Assembly: GCF_030159595.1 (NCBI RefSeq)
Contig: NZ_BSKJ01000007.1
Span: 295,965 to 359,964 of the forward strand
Origin: Pseudomonas putida
GTDB taxonomy: Bacteria; Pseudomonadota; Gammaproteobacteria; Pseudomonadales; Pseudomonadaceae
Length of the DNA: 64,000 nt
Direction of reading: 5' to 3'
This document shows positions 26,229 to 34,424 of the stretch, one piece after another. Made by a program: the position numbers and the translations under genes. Numbering within the stretch: the stretch's first letter is position 1; each line of letters opens with the position of its first letter. The notes under the pieces are model-generated. The model had not been told where the DNA came from. It did not search any database and saw only the letters and a program-made list of their open reading frames with translations.

Positions 26229-26898
26229 AAACCTCGCCACGCTGTGGCACTGGTCACCGACCCTGGGGGCGGGCCTGTTGCAAAACATCCAGATCAGCGT
26301 TGGTGCCATCGGCCTGGGCACGTTGCTGGGCTTGCTGGTGGGCATTCTGCTGCTGTCGCCCTTGGCGCCGATGCGCGGTATCGCACGGCTTTGGGTGCAG
26401 GTGTTTCGCAATGCACCTTGGCTGGTGCTGATCTACTTCACCTCGTATGTGTTCCCGTTCGATATCCAGGTTGCCGGCACCTGGTTCACGTTTCCCGACT
26501 GGCTGAAGGTCACGATCGGCCTGGCCCTGCCGGCCAGTGCCAACGTGGCCGAGATTTTCCGTGGCGCCGTGGCTTCGATCCCGGCCACCCAGTGGGAGGC
26601 TGCGCGCTCGCTGGCCTTCAGCCGCGCGCAGATCTTCCGCTCGATCATTCTGCCGCAGTGCCTGCGGCGCATGCTGCCGCCATGGATGAACCTGTACGCG
26701 GTGGTGACCATGGGCACCGCTCTGGCTTCGCTGGTGGGCGTACACGACGTGATCGACAGTGCGCAGATCGCCGCCAACACCGTCAACCGCAGCGGCTTCA
26801 CCGTGCTGGTGTACTTCAGCGTGCTGGCGCTGTTCTTCGCCTACTGCTACCCGATTGCCCGCCTGACCCAACGCCTGGAGCGCCGCTATGCCTTCTGA
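26218..26898 (+). CDS. Amino-acid-type ABC transporter permease 2
   Basis: 226 residues. Membrane helices and an EAA-type loop (WEAARSLAFSRAQIFRSIIL, about 125-144). WVQVFRNAPWLVLIYF matches the HisQ/GlnP family. It forms the heterodimeric channel with the preceding permease. The gene overlaps both neighbours by about 11 bases, indicating translational coupling. Confidence 0.92.
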   Translation: MAIENLATLWHWSPTLGAGLLQNIQISVGAIGLGTLLGLLVGILLLSPLAPMRGIARLWVQVFRNAPWLVLIYFTSYVFPFDIQVAGTWFTFPDWLKVTIGLALPASANVAEIFRGAVASIPATQWEAARSLAFSRAQIFRSIILPQCLRRMLPPWMNLYAVVTMGTALASLVGVHDVIDSAQIAANTVNRSGFTVLVYFSVLALFFAYCYPIARLTQRLERRYAF

Positions 26899-27706
26899 AC
26901 CCTTGATCCAGCTGCGCGACGTGCACCTTGCCTTTGCCGACAACCTGGTGTTGCGCGGCATCGACCTGGATGTGCAGGCCGGCCAGGCGGTGTCGATCAT
27001 CGGGCCGTCCGGCTCCGGTAAGTCGACCATCTTGCGCTGCATGACCGGCCTGCTGCGCCCGCAGCGGGGCAGTATTCGCATTGGTGATACCCAGGTCGAA
27101 CAACTGCGCGGCGAGTCCGGGCTGACTGCCCTGCGCAAGCAGGTGGGCTTTGTATTCCAGCAGTACAACCTGTTCCCGCACCTGAGTGTGCTGGATAACC
27201 TGCTGATCGCCCCGACCAAGGTCCTGGGCCGTGACCGTGGCGAAGCGCGCGACCAGGCCTTGGCACTGCTCGACAAGGTACGTCTGGGCCACAAGGCTGC
27301 GGCTTTTCCAGGTGAGCTGTCGGGTGGACAGCAGCAGCGCGTGGCCATCGCCCGTGCCCTGGCGATGCGGCCTAAGCTGATCCTGTTCGACGAGGTGACC
27401 TCGGCGCTGGACCCGGAAATGGTCGGCGAGGTGCTGGCGGTGATCCGCGAGCTGACCGAGGAGGGCATGACCTGCGTGCTGGTCACCCATGAAATGCGCT
27501 TTGCCGAAGAAATCAGCGATCGGGTGTATTTCACCGAGCATGGCCGCATCGTCGAGCACGGCAACGCCGAACAGCTGTTCCGTGCCCCGCAACACGAGCG
27601 CACCCGTGCCTTCTTGCAGCATGCGCTGGGCGAGGGCAGCCAACGCCCGAGCCGCCCGGCGCCCGATGTATTCAGCAACCTGGGGCGCTACAGCCTCAGC
27701 GTTTGA
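26888..27706 (+). CDS. Amino-acid-type ABC transporter ATP-binding protein
   Basis: 272 residues with Walker A GPSGSGKST (about 39-47), Q-loop FVFQQYNLFPHL, signature LSGGQQQRVAIARAL, Walker B LILFDEVTSALDP and the switch His in LVTHEMRFAEE. The family matches GlnQ/HisP. It energises the two permeases encoded just upstream. A 25-residue C-terminal tail beyond the usual end carries no recognised domain. The dioxygenase-like gene follows after 29 bases. Confidence 0.94.
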   Translation: MPSEPLIQLRDVHLAFADNLVLRGIDLDVQAGQAVSIIGPSGSGKSTILRCMTGLLRPQRGSIRIGDTQVEQLRGESGLTALRKQVGFVFQQYNLFPHLSVLDNLLIAPTKVLGRDRGEARDQALALLDKVRLGHKAAAFPGELSGGQQQRVAIARALAMRPKLILFDEVTSALDPEMVGEVLAVIRELTEEGMTCVLVTHEMRFAEEISDRVYFTEHGRIVEHGNAEQLFRAPQHERTRAFLQHALGEGSQRPSRPAPDVFSNLGRYSLSV

Positions 27707-27735
27707 TCTCCGTTAGCCAAGAAGAGAGACCTGCA

Positions 27736-28326
27736 ATGTCCCGTGACTCCGTGATCCAGCCGTTCCTGGCGCAAGTGCGCGCCATCCATGAGCGTGGCGT
27801 CGACCGTGCCGCACTGCAACAAATTGTCGTACTGCTCGAAGGCTTGGCCAAATGCCGCGAACTGTTCAATTTCGAGCGCTTCCCGGCGCCGGATGCCGCG
27901 ACCGGTGAAACCCAGTTCCGCTACCGGCTGAACGACGATGGCGAGTCGCCGACCCTTTATGTGAACTCGCTGCTGCCGGGCAAGGCGACTTTGCCGCACA
28001 ACCACGAGACCTGGGCGATCATCGTTGCGGTCGAGGGGCAAGAGTTGAACCGGGTGTACCGCCGCGAAGATGACGGCAGCGACCCTGCCCGCGCCCGCCT
28101 GGCGCTGGAGCAAGAGATCGTGGTGCAACCGGGAACTTCGGTGGCGTTCCTGGGCGAGGACCTGCATGGCATTCGTGTCGAGGGCGATCAGCCGACCTTG
28201 CACTTCCACCTCTATGGTCGGCCGCTGGAGTCGCTGGAGAACCGCTACGGCGTGAAGGACGACGGCAGCGTGGTGAACTACAACAAATCGCAGATGGCAC
28301 CTTCGATCAAAGCTTACGGCCTCTGA
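27736..28326 (+). CDS. Cysteine-dioxygenase-like cupin (thiol dioxygenase)
   Basis: 196 residues. It is a single cupin resembling bacterial cysteine or 3-mercaptopropionate dioxygenases. The iron-ligand histidines are visible in LPHNHETWAIIVAVEGQELN (two His) and in FLGEDLHGIRVEG (third). Such enzymes add O2 to a thiol to give a sulfinate in the cytoplasm. ATG 27736 follows AAGAGAGA. It sits between an ABC transporter and a rhodanese/cystathionine-lyase fusion, so import and breakdown of a sulfur compound is the natural reading. The substrate is not determinable here. Confidence 0.83.
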   Translation: MSRDSVIQPFLAQVRAIHERGVDRAALQQIVVLLEGLAKCRELFNFERFPAPDAATGETQFRYRLNDDGESPTLYVNSLLPGKATLPHNHETWAIIVAVEGQELNRVYRREDDGSDPARARLALEQEIVVQPGTSVAFLGEDLHGIRVEGDQPTLHFHLYGRPLESLENRYGVKDDGSVVNYNKSQMAPSIKAYGL

Positions 28327-28345
28327 TTGTCGTTGCCTGTACTGG

Positions 28346-28437
28346 CCCCTTCGCGGGCAAGCCCGCTCCCACAGGGATCGCATAATGCTCAAGGCCCGCG
28401 CAGTACCTGTGGGAGCGGGCTTGCCCGCGAAGGGGTC
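28346..28437. repeat. REP pair (inverted)
   Basis: Two REP copies in inverted orientation: TTCGCGGGCAAGCCCGCTCC and its reverse complement, separated by about 40 bases. It lies inside the sulfur operon, between the dioxygenase-like gene and the fusion gene, where it may stabilise or cut the transcript. Confidence 0.9.
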
Positions 28438-28486
28438 GGTACAGGCATTGCAATTTTCCAATCCAATCGACCACGGACTGCGTCCC

Positions 28487-31177
28487 ATGACCCCCAGCAT
28501 CACCCCTGCGCACCTGCATGACTGGCTGTTCGACGGCCAGGAGATCGCCCTGTTCGACCTGCGTGAGCACGGGCAGTACGGCGAGGCTCACCTGTTCTAC
28601 GCCGCAAACCTGCCGTACAGCCGGCTGGAAATCGAGGCCCCGCGCCTGGCGCCCAACCCGGCGGTGCGCCTAGTGGTCTACGACGCAACGGGTGGCGAAC
28701 TGGCCCAGCGCGGCGCGCAACGCTTGCAGGCGCTGGGCTACTACGCAGTGCATTGGCTTGAAGGCGGGAGCATGGGCTGGCAGGCCGCCGGCTTCGAACT
28801 GTTCGCCGGTGTGCACCTGCCGTCAAAAGCCTTTGGCGAGCTGGTCGAACATGCCTGTCATACCCCGCGCATCAGTGCCCTGGAGCTGGCTGAATGGCAG
28901 CGCCAGGGTAAGCCGCTGGTGCTGCTCGATGGCCGTCCACTGGATGAGTTCGCCAAGATGAACATCCCCGGCGCCACCTGCTGCCCCAATGGCGAGCTGG
29001 GTTATCGCCTGGAAGACTTGATACAGGACTCGCACACCCCGGTGGTGATCAACTGCGCAGGGCGCACCCGCAGCATCATCGGCGCGCAAACCTTGATCAA
29101 CCTCGGCATCGACAACCCGGTCTACGCCCTGGAGAACGGCACCCAGGGCTGGTACCTGGTCGACCTGCCACTGGAGCACGGTGGACAATGTGGGTATCCA
29201 CCGCACAGTGGCCAGGCACTGGGGCGTCAACGGGCACGCGCCACGCGGTTGGCACGCAAGGCCGGGGTGCAGTGGGTGGCAGCGGCGCAGGTGCAAGCCT
29301 GGCAGCAGGACGCACAACGCACGCTGTTCCTGTGCGATGTACGCACGCCTGAGGAATTTGCCGCGGGCAGCCTGCCCGGCGCGCAACATTGCCCAGGTGG
29401 GCAGCTGGTGCAGGGCACCGACCTTTACCTCGGCGTGCGCAAGGCACGGGTGGTACTGTTCGACGACGATGGCGTGCGCGCCCCGGTGGTGGCCAGCTGG
29501 TTAAAGCAGATGGGGCATGATGCCTATGTGCTTGAAGGCGGCCTGAGCAGTGGCCTGGCATTGCCGTCCAAGCCTGCGCTGGCAGTGACCTTGGCCGAAG
29601 CGAGCGCCGAGGAGCTCGACGGCGCCTTGCTGCTGGACCTGCGGCCGAGCACGGCCTATCGCAAGCGCCACCTGCGCGGCGCGCAGTGGGCGATTCGCCC
29701 TCTCCTGGCCGAGCAGGTACAGCAGCAACCCCGACGCCTGGTGTTCATTGCCGACGACACTCGCGTCGCCGAGCTGGCGCTCAGCGAGCTGCCCGATGAC
29801 CAACGAGTGGCCGCGCGTCTGTTCCCCAAGGCCTTGCTGGCCGAGTGGCCGCACGTTGAAGACGATACTTCGCTGGCAGACACCGCGTGCATCGACTTCC
29901 TGTTCTTCGTCCATGACCGCCATGCTGGCAACAAGGAGGCGGCACGCCGCTACCTGGCCTGGGAAACCGGCTTGATCGCACAAATGAGCCCCGCCGAGAT
30001 CGCCAGTTTTGCGCCACTGACCCACAGCGAGCCGGTCGCCACACGGTTGGTCCACGCCGGGCGCGGCGAGCCGGGCCAAGGCGCGCATGGCGTCAACCCG
30101 CCGGTCAGCCGGCTGAGCACGGTGCTGTTCGACAGCGTCGCCGACCAACGCCAGGCGCGCAGCGTTCGCGACCAGCAACGGGTGCTGAGCTACGGCGCCC
30201 GTGGCAACCCTACGGCGTTCGCCCTTGAAGACCTGGTCAGCGAGCTGGAGGGCGGCTACCGCACCAAGTTGTTCGCCACCGGGCTGCAGGCCATCACCCA
30301 GACGTTTCTTGCCTACCTGCGCCCCGGCGACCATGTGCTGCTCAGTGATGGCGTATATGGCCCGGTGCGGCGTCTGGCACGCGAGCTGTTGCAGCCGTTT
30401 GGCGTGCAGGTCAGCTATTTTGCCGCAGACGGCCAAGGCCTGAAGGCCGCGCTGCAGCCGAACACGCGCATGGTCTACAGCGAAAGCCCTGGTTCGTTGC
30501 TGTACGAGCTCAACGACCTGCCCGCCATGGCGGCGCTGTGCAAGCCACGCGGGATTCTGCTAGCGGTAGATAACACCTGGGGGTCAGGCTACCTGCACCA
30601 GCCACTGGCGCTGGGGGCGGACATTTCAGTGATGGCCCTGACCAAATACCTGGGCGGGCACAGCGACGTGATGATGGGCAGCGTATGCACCACCCGAGAG
30701 GCCTTCGCCGCGTTGTCGCGCAGCAGTGATACCTGCGGCTGCACGGTCAGTCCGGACGATGCCTGGCTGGTGCTGCGTGGCGCGCGCAGCCTGGCCAGCC
30801 GCATGGCGGTGCATGAGCACCAGGGTCTGGTCATTGCCCGCTGGCTACAGGCCCGTGAGGATGTGGCGCGGGTGTACCACCCGGCGTTGCCGGAGCACCC
30901 GGGCCACGCCCTGTGGCAGCGCGACTTCAAGGGCAGCAATGGCCTTCTGAGCATCGAACTGGCCGATGCCAGCCTGGCGCGGGCAGAAACATTCGTCGAT
31001 CGCCTGAGCCTGTTCGGCATCGGCGCCTCCTGGGGTGGCTACGAGAGCCTGGTGACCCTGGCCGAGCTGGGGGAACGCAGCTTCGCCACCCCCGTGCGTG
31101 GCGCGTTGGTGCGCCTGCATGTGGGCCTGGAAGATGTCGGCTCGCTGCAGCGCGACTTGGACCAGGCACTGCGCTGA
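28487..31177 (+). CDS. Fusion: four rhodanese-like domains plus cystathionine beta-lyase-type PLP enzyme
   Basis: 896 residues. About 1-490 holds four rhodanese-like modules. Only the second has the active-site loop with cysteine (CAGRTRS, Cys190). At the same place the first reads DATGGELA, the third DDDGVRA and the fourth ADDTRVA, so these look catalytically dead. About 515-896 is a Cys/Met-metabolism PLP enzyme with ATRLVHAG at its start and ALTKYLGGHSD containing the PLP lysine (Lys720). The rhodanese part could carry persulfide sulfur released by C-S cleavage in the second part. ATG 28487 is chosen over an upstream ATG inside the REP pair. This is the last gene of the operon. Confidence 0.88.
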   Translation: MTPSITPAHLHDWLFDGQEIALFDLREHGQYGEAHLFYAANLPYSRLEIEAPRLAPNPAVRLVVYDATGGELAQRGAQRLQALGYYAVHWLEGGSMGWQAAGFELFAGVHLPSKAFGELVEHACHTPRISALELAEWQRQGKPLVLLDGRPLDEFAKMNIPGATCCPNGELGYRLEDLIQDSHTPVVINCAGRTRSIIGAQTLINLGIDNPVYALENGTQGWYLVDLPLEHGGQCGYPPHSGQALGRQRARATRLARKAGVQWVAAAQVQAWQQDAQRTLFLCDVRTPEEFAAGSLPGAQHCPGGQLVQGTDLYLGVRKARVVLFDDDGVRAPVVASWLKQMGHDAYVLEGGLSSGLALPSKPALAVTLAEASAEELDGALLLDLRPSTAYRKRHLRGAQWAIRPLLAEQVQQQPRRLVFIADDTRVAELALSELPDDQRVAARLFPKALLAEWPHVEDDTSLADTACIDFLFFVHDRHAGNKEAARRYLAWETGLIAQMSPAEIASFAPLTHSEPVATRLVHAGRGEPGQGAHGVNPPVSRLSTVLFDSVADQRQARSVRDQQRVLSYGARGNPTAFALEDLVSELEGGYRTKLFATGLQAITQTFLAYLRPGDHVLLSDGVYGPVRRLARELLQPFGVQVSYFAADGQGLKAALQPNTRMVYSESPGSLLYELNDLPAMAALCKPRGILLAVDNTWGSGYLHQPLALGADISVMALTKYLGGHSDVMMGSVCTTREAFAALSRSSDTCGCTVSPDDAWLVLRGARSLASRMAVHEHQGLVIARWLQAREDVARVYHPALPEHPGHALWQRDFKGSNGLLSIELADASLARAETFVDRLSLFGIGASWGGYESLVTLAELGERSFATPVRGALVRLHVGLEDVGSLQRDLDQALR

Positions 31178-31344
31178 TCAGGCTCAGCCGCTCATTGGGT
31201 TTGTCCATGGCCAAGGTCGCCGGGTGGCCTACGAAACGGGTCATAACAATTTGTGATGCGTTGCATCATGACAATATATTTATCCTTATCAATGTCAGGC
31301 CCTAGCATCTGTCGTCCGCCATCACCCATCCTCATGAGGTCTTG

Positions 31345-32130
31345 ATGAACAGTCCGCTCTTCGTACACCAACGTACCGCAGCCTTGCTTCTGCAGCACTG
31401 GCACAGCGGTGACCTGCTGACGGAACTGCCCGCCAGCCTCAAGCCCGAGACGCTGACGCAAGGCTACGACAGCCAGGACCAGTTTTTTGCTGCCGCCGGT
31501 GGCCCGCGCGCTGGGTGGAAGCTGGGTGTCGGCAGCCCCGCAGGCATGCGTGCAGCCAATTTGACCCGGCCCCTGATTGGCCAGCTGGAAGCCAAGCGCT
31601 GCCATGCTGACGGTGTGCACATCGAACTGCCTGCCATAACGCCCGTCACCATCGAATGCGAGATCGCCTTCGTGCTTGACCGCGATATCCCCCCGCAAGC
31701 CGGGCGAGTGCCGGCCAGCGAAGATATCCGCGCCACCTGCGTCACCTTCGAAGTGGTGCGCTCACGCTTTGTCGACCGCAAGAGCGTCGGCTGGCCAAGC
31801 TTCGTGGCGGACAACGTGGGGTTTGAAGCCCTGGTCGTGGGCAGCAGCCTCGGCGCAGGCATCGACGTGCCTTTGCTGGCCGACCTGGCCGAGACCACCG
31901 AGGTGCATGTTGATGGCGAACTACGCGTGCGGGGCTTGACGGGCGATGCCGCAACCGACCCGTTGGTGTCGCTGGCCCACCTGTATGCCCATGCTGCCGA
32001 ACGTGGCTTTACCCTGAATGCCGGGGATGTGGTAACCACGGGGGCCATGTGCCAGCCCTTCGACCTGAAGGCAGCAGGGCATCAGGTCAGTGCCAGGTTC
32101 CTTGGACAGACGTTGTCGTTCAGCCTGTAA
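31345..32130 (+). CDS. 2-keto-4-pentenoate hydratase / fumarylacetoacetase-family protein
   Basis: 261 residues, matching MhpD/DmpE-type hydratases or the related oxalocrotonate decarboxylases. Visible are GWKLGVGSPAGM (about 53-64), IECEIAFVLDRDIP with the acidic metal-site residues, and the C-terminal AGDVVTTGAMCQPFDL. Members hydrate or decarboxylate dienols from aromatic meta-cleavage. No other meta-cleavage gene is adjacent, so its role here is open. ATG 31345 follows ATGAGGTC. The upstream 165 bases contain an A+T-rich stretch (TGACAATATATTTATCCTTA) that is a likely promoter. Confidence 0.82.
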   Translation: MNSPLFVHQRTAALLLQHWHSGDLLTELPASLKPETLTQGYDSQDQFFAAAGGPRAGWKLGVGSPAGMRAANLTRPLIGQLEAKRCHADGVHIELPAITPVTIECEIAFVLDRDIPPQAGRVPASEDIRATCVTFEVVRSRFVDRKSVGWPSFVADNVGFEALVVGSSLGAGIDVPLLADLAETTEVHVDGELRVRGLTGDAATDPLVSLAHLYAHAAERGFTLNAGDVVTTGAMCQPFDLKAAGHQVSARFLGQTLSFSL

Positions 32131-32785
32131 CCGCCGACCACTGTTCGAATGCCGCCTGCATCCGCTGCCGGGTCTGTGGGTCGGCAGGGATCAGGTGCTC
32201 GATGCGCAGCGATTGCACGGTAATGTCCTGCGGCATGCCGAACGTGGTGAAGGTGGACAGAAACCTCAGCACACCGTAGGGCGTGCATACACGCGTGAGC
32301 AACACGGGTGCAACCGCCGCCGTTTCAAGCGGGCTGACCGGGGCCGACAGGCCGCGCAAGCGCTCGGCCAGTGCCGGGTTGCCGGCGGCCTCCCTGGACG
32401 CGCGCTGCCAGGGAGCGGCGCGGATTTCCTGCGCATTGGCCAAGTGATCGCCCAGGCCACCCGGGCAGAGCAGTGTGTGCAGCAGGTTGAATCCTGTCAC
32501 CGGCTGTGCCGTTACCCCCGCCATCGCCAACAGCAGGCCGGTACTGGTATTGGCGGCGATGACGTCCCAGTTGCTGTCGATGACGATCGCCGGCGCGGGG
32601 TTGTTCACCTGCAGGATATGGTCGATAGCGGTGTGTACCAATGCCAGTTCAGGCGCATCGAGTGGCGAGGCCGCGTAGCGGGGCGCGTAGCCGGCGGCGA
32701 CGAACACTTCATTGCACAACGCCAGCGGCGCGCCGAGGGCCGAAAGCAGGGCATGCAAGGTGCTCGGGCTGGCCTTGGCGAACAC
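32120..32785 (-). pseudogene. XRE-family regulator lacking its HTH (MmyB-like domain only)
   Basis: 221 residues can be read from a GTG at 32785. The body is the C-terminal MmyB-like domain of XRE regulators: LCNEVFVAAGYAPRYAASPL, then IDHILQVNNPAPAIVIDSNW. Complete homologues carry about 60 more residues of Cro/C1-type helix-turn-helix before the equivalent of LALCNEVFVAAGYAP, and those are absent here. The sequence beyond 32785 on this strand does not encode an HTH in any frame that I can see. The gene therefore looks 5'-deleted and not DNA-binding. Its stop overlaps the 3' end of the hydratase gene by 11 bases. Confidence 0.78.
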
Positions 32786-32787
32786 TC

Positions 32788-32868
32788 TTCTATGGCATCG
32801 GCGTGCTCTGCCTGCTGGGCTTTTGCGTGCTCATCCTGATGAGGGTATTCAGCCTTTACCAGGCCTGA
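32788..32868 (+). pseudogene. Remnant: C-terminal tail of a small membrane protein
   Basis: The plus-strand frame ending in TGA at 32866-32868 reads FYGIGVLCLLGFCVLILM followed by RVFSLYQA, a clean transmembrane helix with a basic/polar end. Upstream, the frame runs into antisense of the MmyB gene and has no sensible start. It appears to be the tail of a membrane protein whose 5' part was lost in the same deletion that beheaded the XRE regulator. Confidence 0.6.
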
Positions 32869-32954
32869 TGAGCGCCCACGCCATTTTGCATGAGTCAGCT
32901 TGATGCTTTCCCTTAGCAGTACTAATACTAAAGAACTGCCGAAGAGGGATGATC

Positions 32955-33182
32955 ATGCAGACGCGCTTCGTTGTGGTTCCTGCGGTGCCGCTCCAGAAAG
33001 AAATCTACCCACGCCGCCTCGGCTTTCCTGCCGTGTTGGGAGAGGGCTACGACCTTTATGACACGCAAGACAAGATGCGCCTGAGCCTCAACTTCCCGAC
33101 CCGGGCTGCTGCGGAGTTCGAGTGCCTATGCCGTAACCGCTGCCTTGATACAGATGAGGGGGGTATTGCCGGCCTTGGTTGA
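32955..33182 (+). CDS. Small hypothetical protein, 75 aa
   Basis: 75 residues: QTRFVVVPAVPLQKEIYPRR, then FPAVLGEGYDLYDTQDKMRL. No signal or membrane segment. I do not recognise the family. ATG 32955 is preferred to ATG 32949 because AGAGGG ends 8 bases before the later codon. It stands alone between the deletion scar and the pst promoter. Function is unknown. Confidence 0.6.
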   Translation: MQTRFVVVPAVPLQKEIYPRRLGFPAVLGEGYDLYDTQDKMRLSLNFPTRAAAEFECLCRNRCLDTDEGGIAGLG

Positions 33183-33259
33183 TGCCGGTGAGCCGCGCAT
33201 GGCATCAATCTGCCGTGATGGCGCAACCAGAAAGCTCTACCGTGCGGCCTGCCACTCAA

Positions 33260-33277
33260 TAGTCACAAAGCTGTAAC
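33260..33277 (+). promoter_or_regulatory. Pho box upstream of pstS
   Basis: ATAGTCACAAAGCTGTAAC contains two 7-base PhoB half-sites (consensus CTGTCAT) separated by a 4-base A-rich spacer, 46 bases before the pstS ATG. It predicts induction of pstSCAB by PhoB under phosphate limitation. Confidence 0.75.
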
Positions 33278-33322
33278 ACAGCTGATGCAAAGTGTGCCGG
33301 CCATCACACGGAGCACATTTTG

Positions 33323-34354
33323 ATGAAACGCCTGATGAAGTCTGCTGCACTCGCCGTTGCCGTATCTCTCTGCGCCACTTCGGCAGCCTTTGCTTCCGAA
33401 AACGTTCGCCTGACCGGTTCCGGCGCCAGCTTCCCTGCACCGATCTACCTGACCTGGTTCAAAGACTTCAGCAAGAACACCGCTGGTGTTACGGTTGACT
33501 ACCAGTCCAAGGGGAGCGGGGCGGGTGTCCAGGACTTCCTGAACAAGACCGTCGACTTCGCCGCCAGCGACTCGGCCATGAGCGAAGCAGACATTGCCAA
33601 GGTTGGCGAAGGCGTGCAGTTGCTGCCGATGACCGCCGGTGAAATCGTGCTGGCCTACAACCTGCCGGGCAACCCTAAAGGCCTGAAGCTGCCGCGCGAC
33701 GTGTACTCCAACATCTTCCTCGGCAAGATCACCCAGTGGAACGACCCGCAAATCGCCGCGGCCAACCCTGAGCTGAAACTGCCTGCTACCCCGATCACCG
33801 TGGTCGTGCGTGCCGACTCCAGCGGTACCACTGCGGTCTTCACCAAGCACCTGTCGGCCATCAACGCCGACTTCAAGCAAGGGCTGGGTGAAGGCAACAC
33901 CGTCAACTGGCCGGCCACTGACAAGTTCATCAAGTCGCCGAAGAACGATGGCGTGACCGCCACCGTGCGCCAGACCCCAGGCGCCATCGGTTACATCGAA
34001 TACGGCTTCGCCAAGCTGGCCAAGGTCGACTTCGCCGTGCTGCAGAACAAAGCTGGCCAATACGTTGTGCCAAACGCCGAGAGCGGTGCCGAAGCACTGG
34101 CTGCGGTGAACATGCCGGAAAACCTGGTGGCTTGGCTGCCGGACCCGGACGGTGCCAAGTCCTACCCGATCACCTCCTACACCTGGATGATCTTCCGCAA
34201 GGACAACGGCAACCCGGCCAAGGCCAAGGCCATGCGTGAAATGGTCGAGTACAGCCTGACCAAAGGCCAGACCATCGCCGACTCGATGGGCTACATCCCG
34301 CTGCCTGCGTCGGTTGTCGACCAGGTGCGTAAAGCGTCGGCCAACATCCAGTAA
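33323..34354 (+). CDS. pstS: PstS periplasmic phosphate-binding protein
   Basis: 343 residues with a signal peptide cut near AFA-SE (residue 24). Phosphate-binding segments are clear: LTGSGASFPAPIY (mature start), VDYQSKGSGAGVQDFLN, DFAASDSAM and VVVRADSSGTTAVFTKHLS. It delivers phosphate to PstCAB. A Pho box stands just upstream. A stem-loop follows the stop before pstC, a common device for making more binding protein than permease. Confidence 0.96.
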   Translation: MKRLMKSAALAVAVSLCATSAAFASENVRLTGSGASFPAPIYLTWFKDFSKNTAGVTVDYQSKGSGAGVQDFLNKTVDFAASDSAMSEADIAKVGEGVQLLPMTAGEIVLAYNLPGNPKGLKLPRDVYSNIFLGKITQWNDPQIAAANPELKLPATPITVVVRADSSGTTAVFTKHLSAINADFKQGLGEGNTVNWPATDKFIKSPKNDGVTATVRQTPGAIGYIEYGFAKLAKVDFAVLQNKAGQYVVPNAESGAEALAAVNMPENLVAWLPDPDGAKSYPITSYTWMIFRKDNGNPAKAKAMREMVEYSLTKGQTIADSMGYIPLPASVVDQVRKASANIQ

Positions 34355-34365
34355 TACCCAGGCGC

Positions 34366-34394
34366 CCCCGGCATCGGCATGAAGCCATGCCGGG
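34366..34394 (+). terminator. Intercistronic stem-loop after pstS
   Basis: CCCGGCAT (34367-34374) pairs with ATGCCGGG (34387-34394), extended inside by GGC/GCC around ATGAA. There is no T-run, so it is more likely an attenuator or mRNA-stabilising loop between pstS and pstC. Confidence 0.6.
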
Positions 34395-34424
34395 AGTGTT
34401 TGTCCCTTGTCCCGGAATTTGCCC

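Noticed and set aside
28346..28437. Repeats considered as a CRISPR array
   Set aside because: Copies are inverted pairs with palindromic cores and scattered through the window, not direct repeats with regular spacers; they are REP elements.
28385..28486. Possible 34-residue N-terminal extension of the rhodanese/lyase fusion
   Set aside because: The extension is encoded by a REP element and repeats its sequence; translation from ATG 28487 gives a normal rhodanese start.
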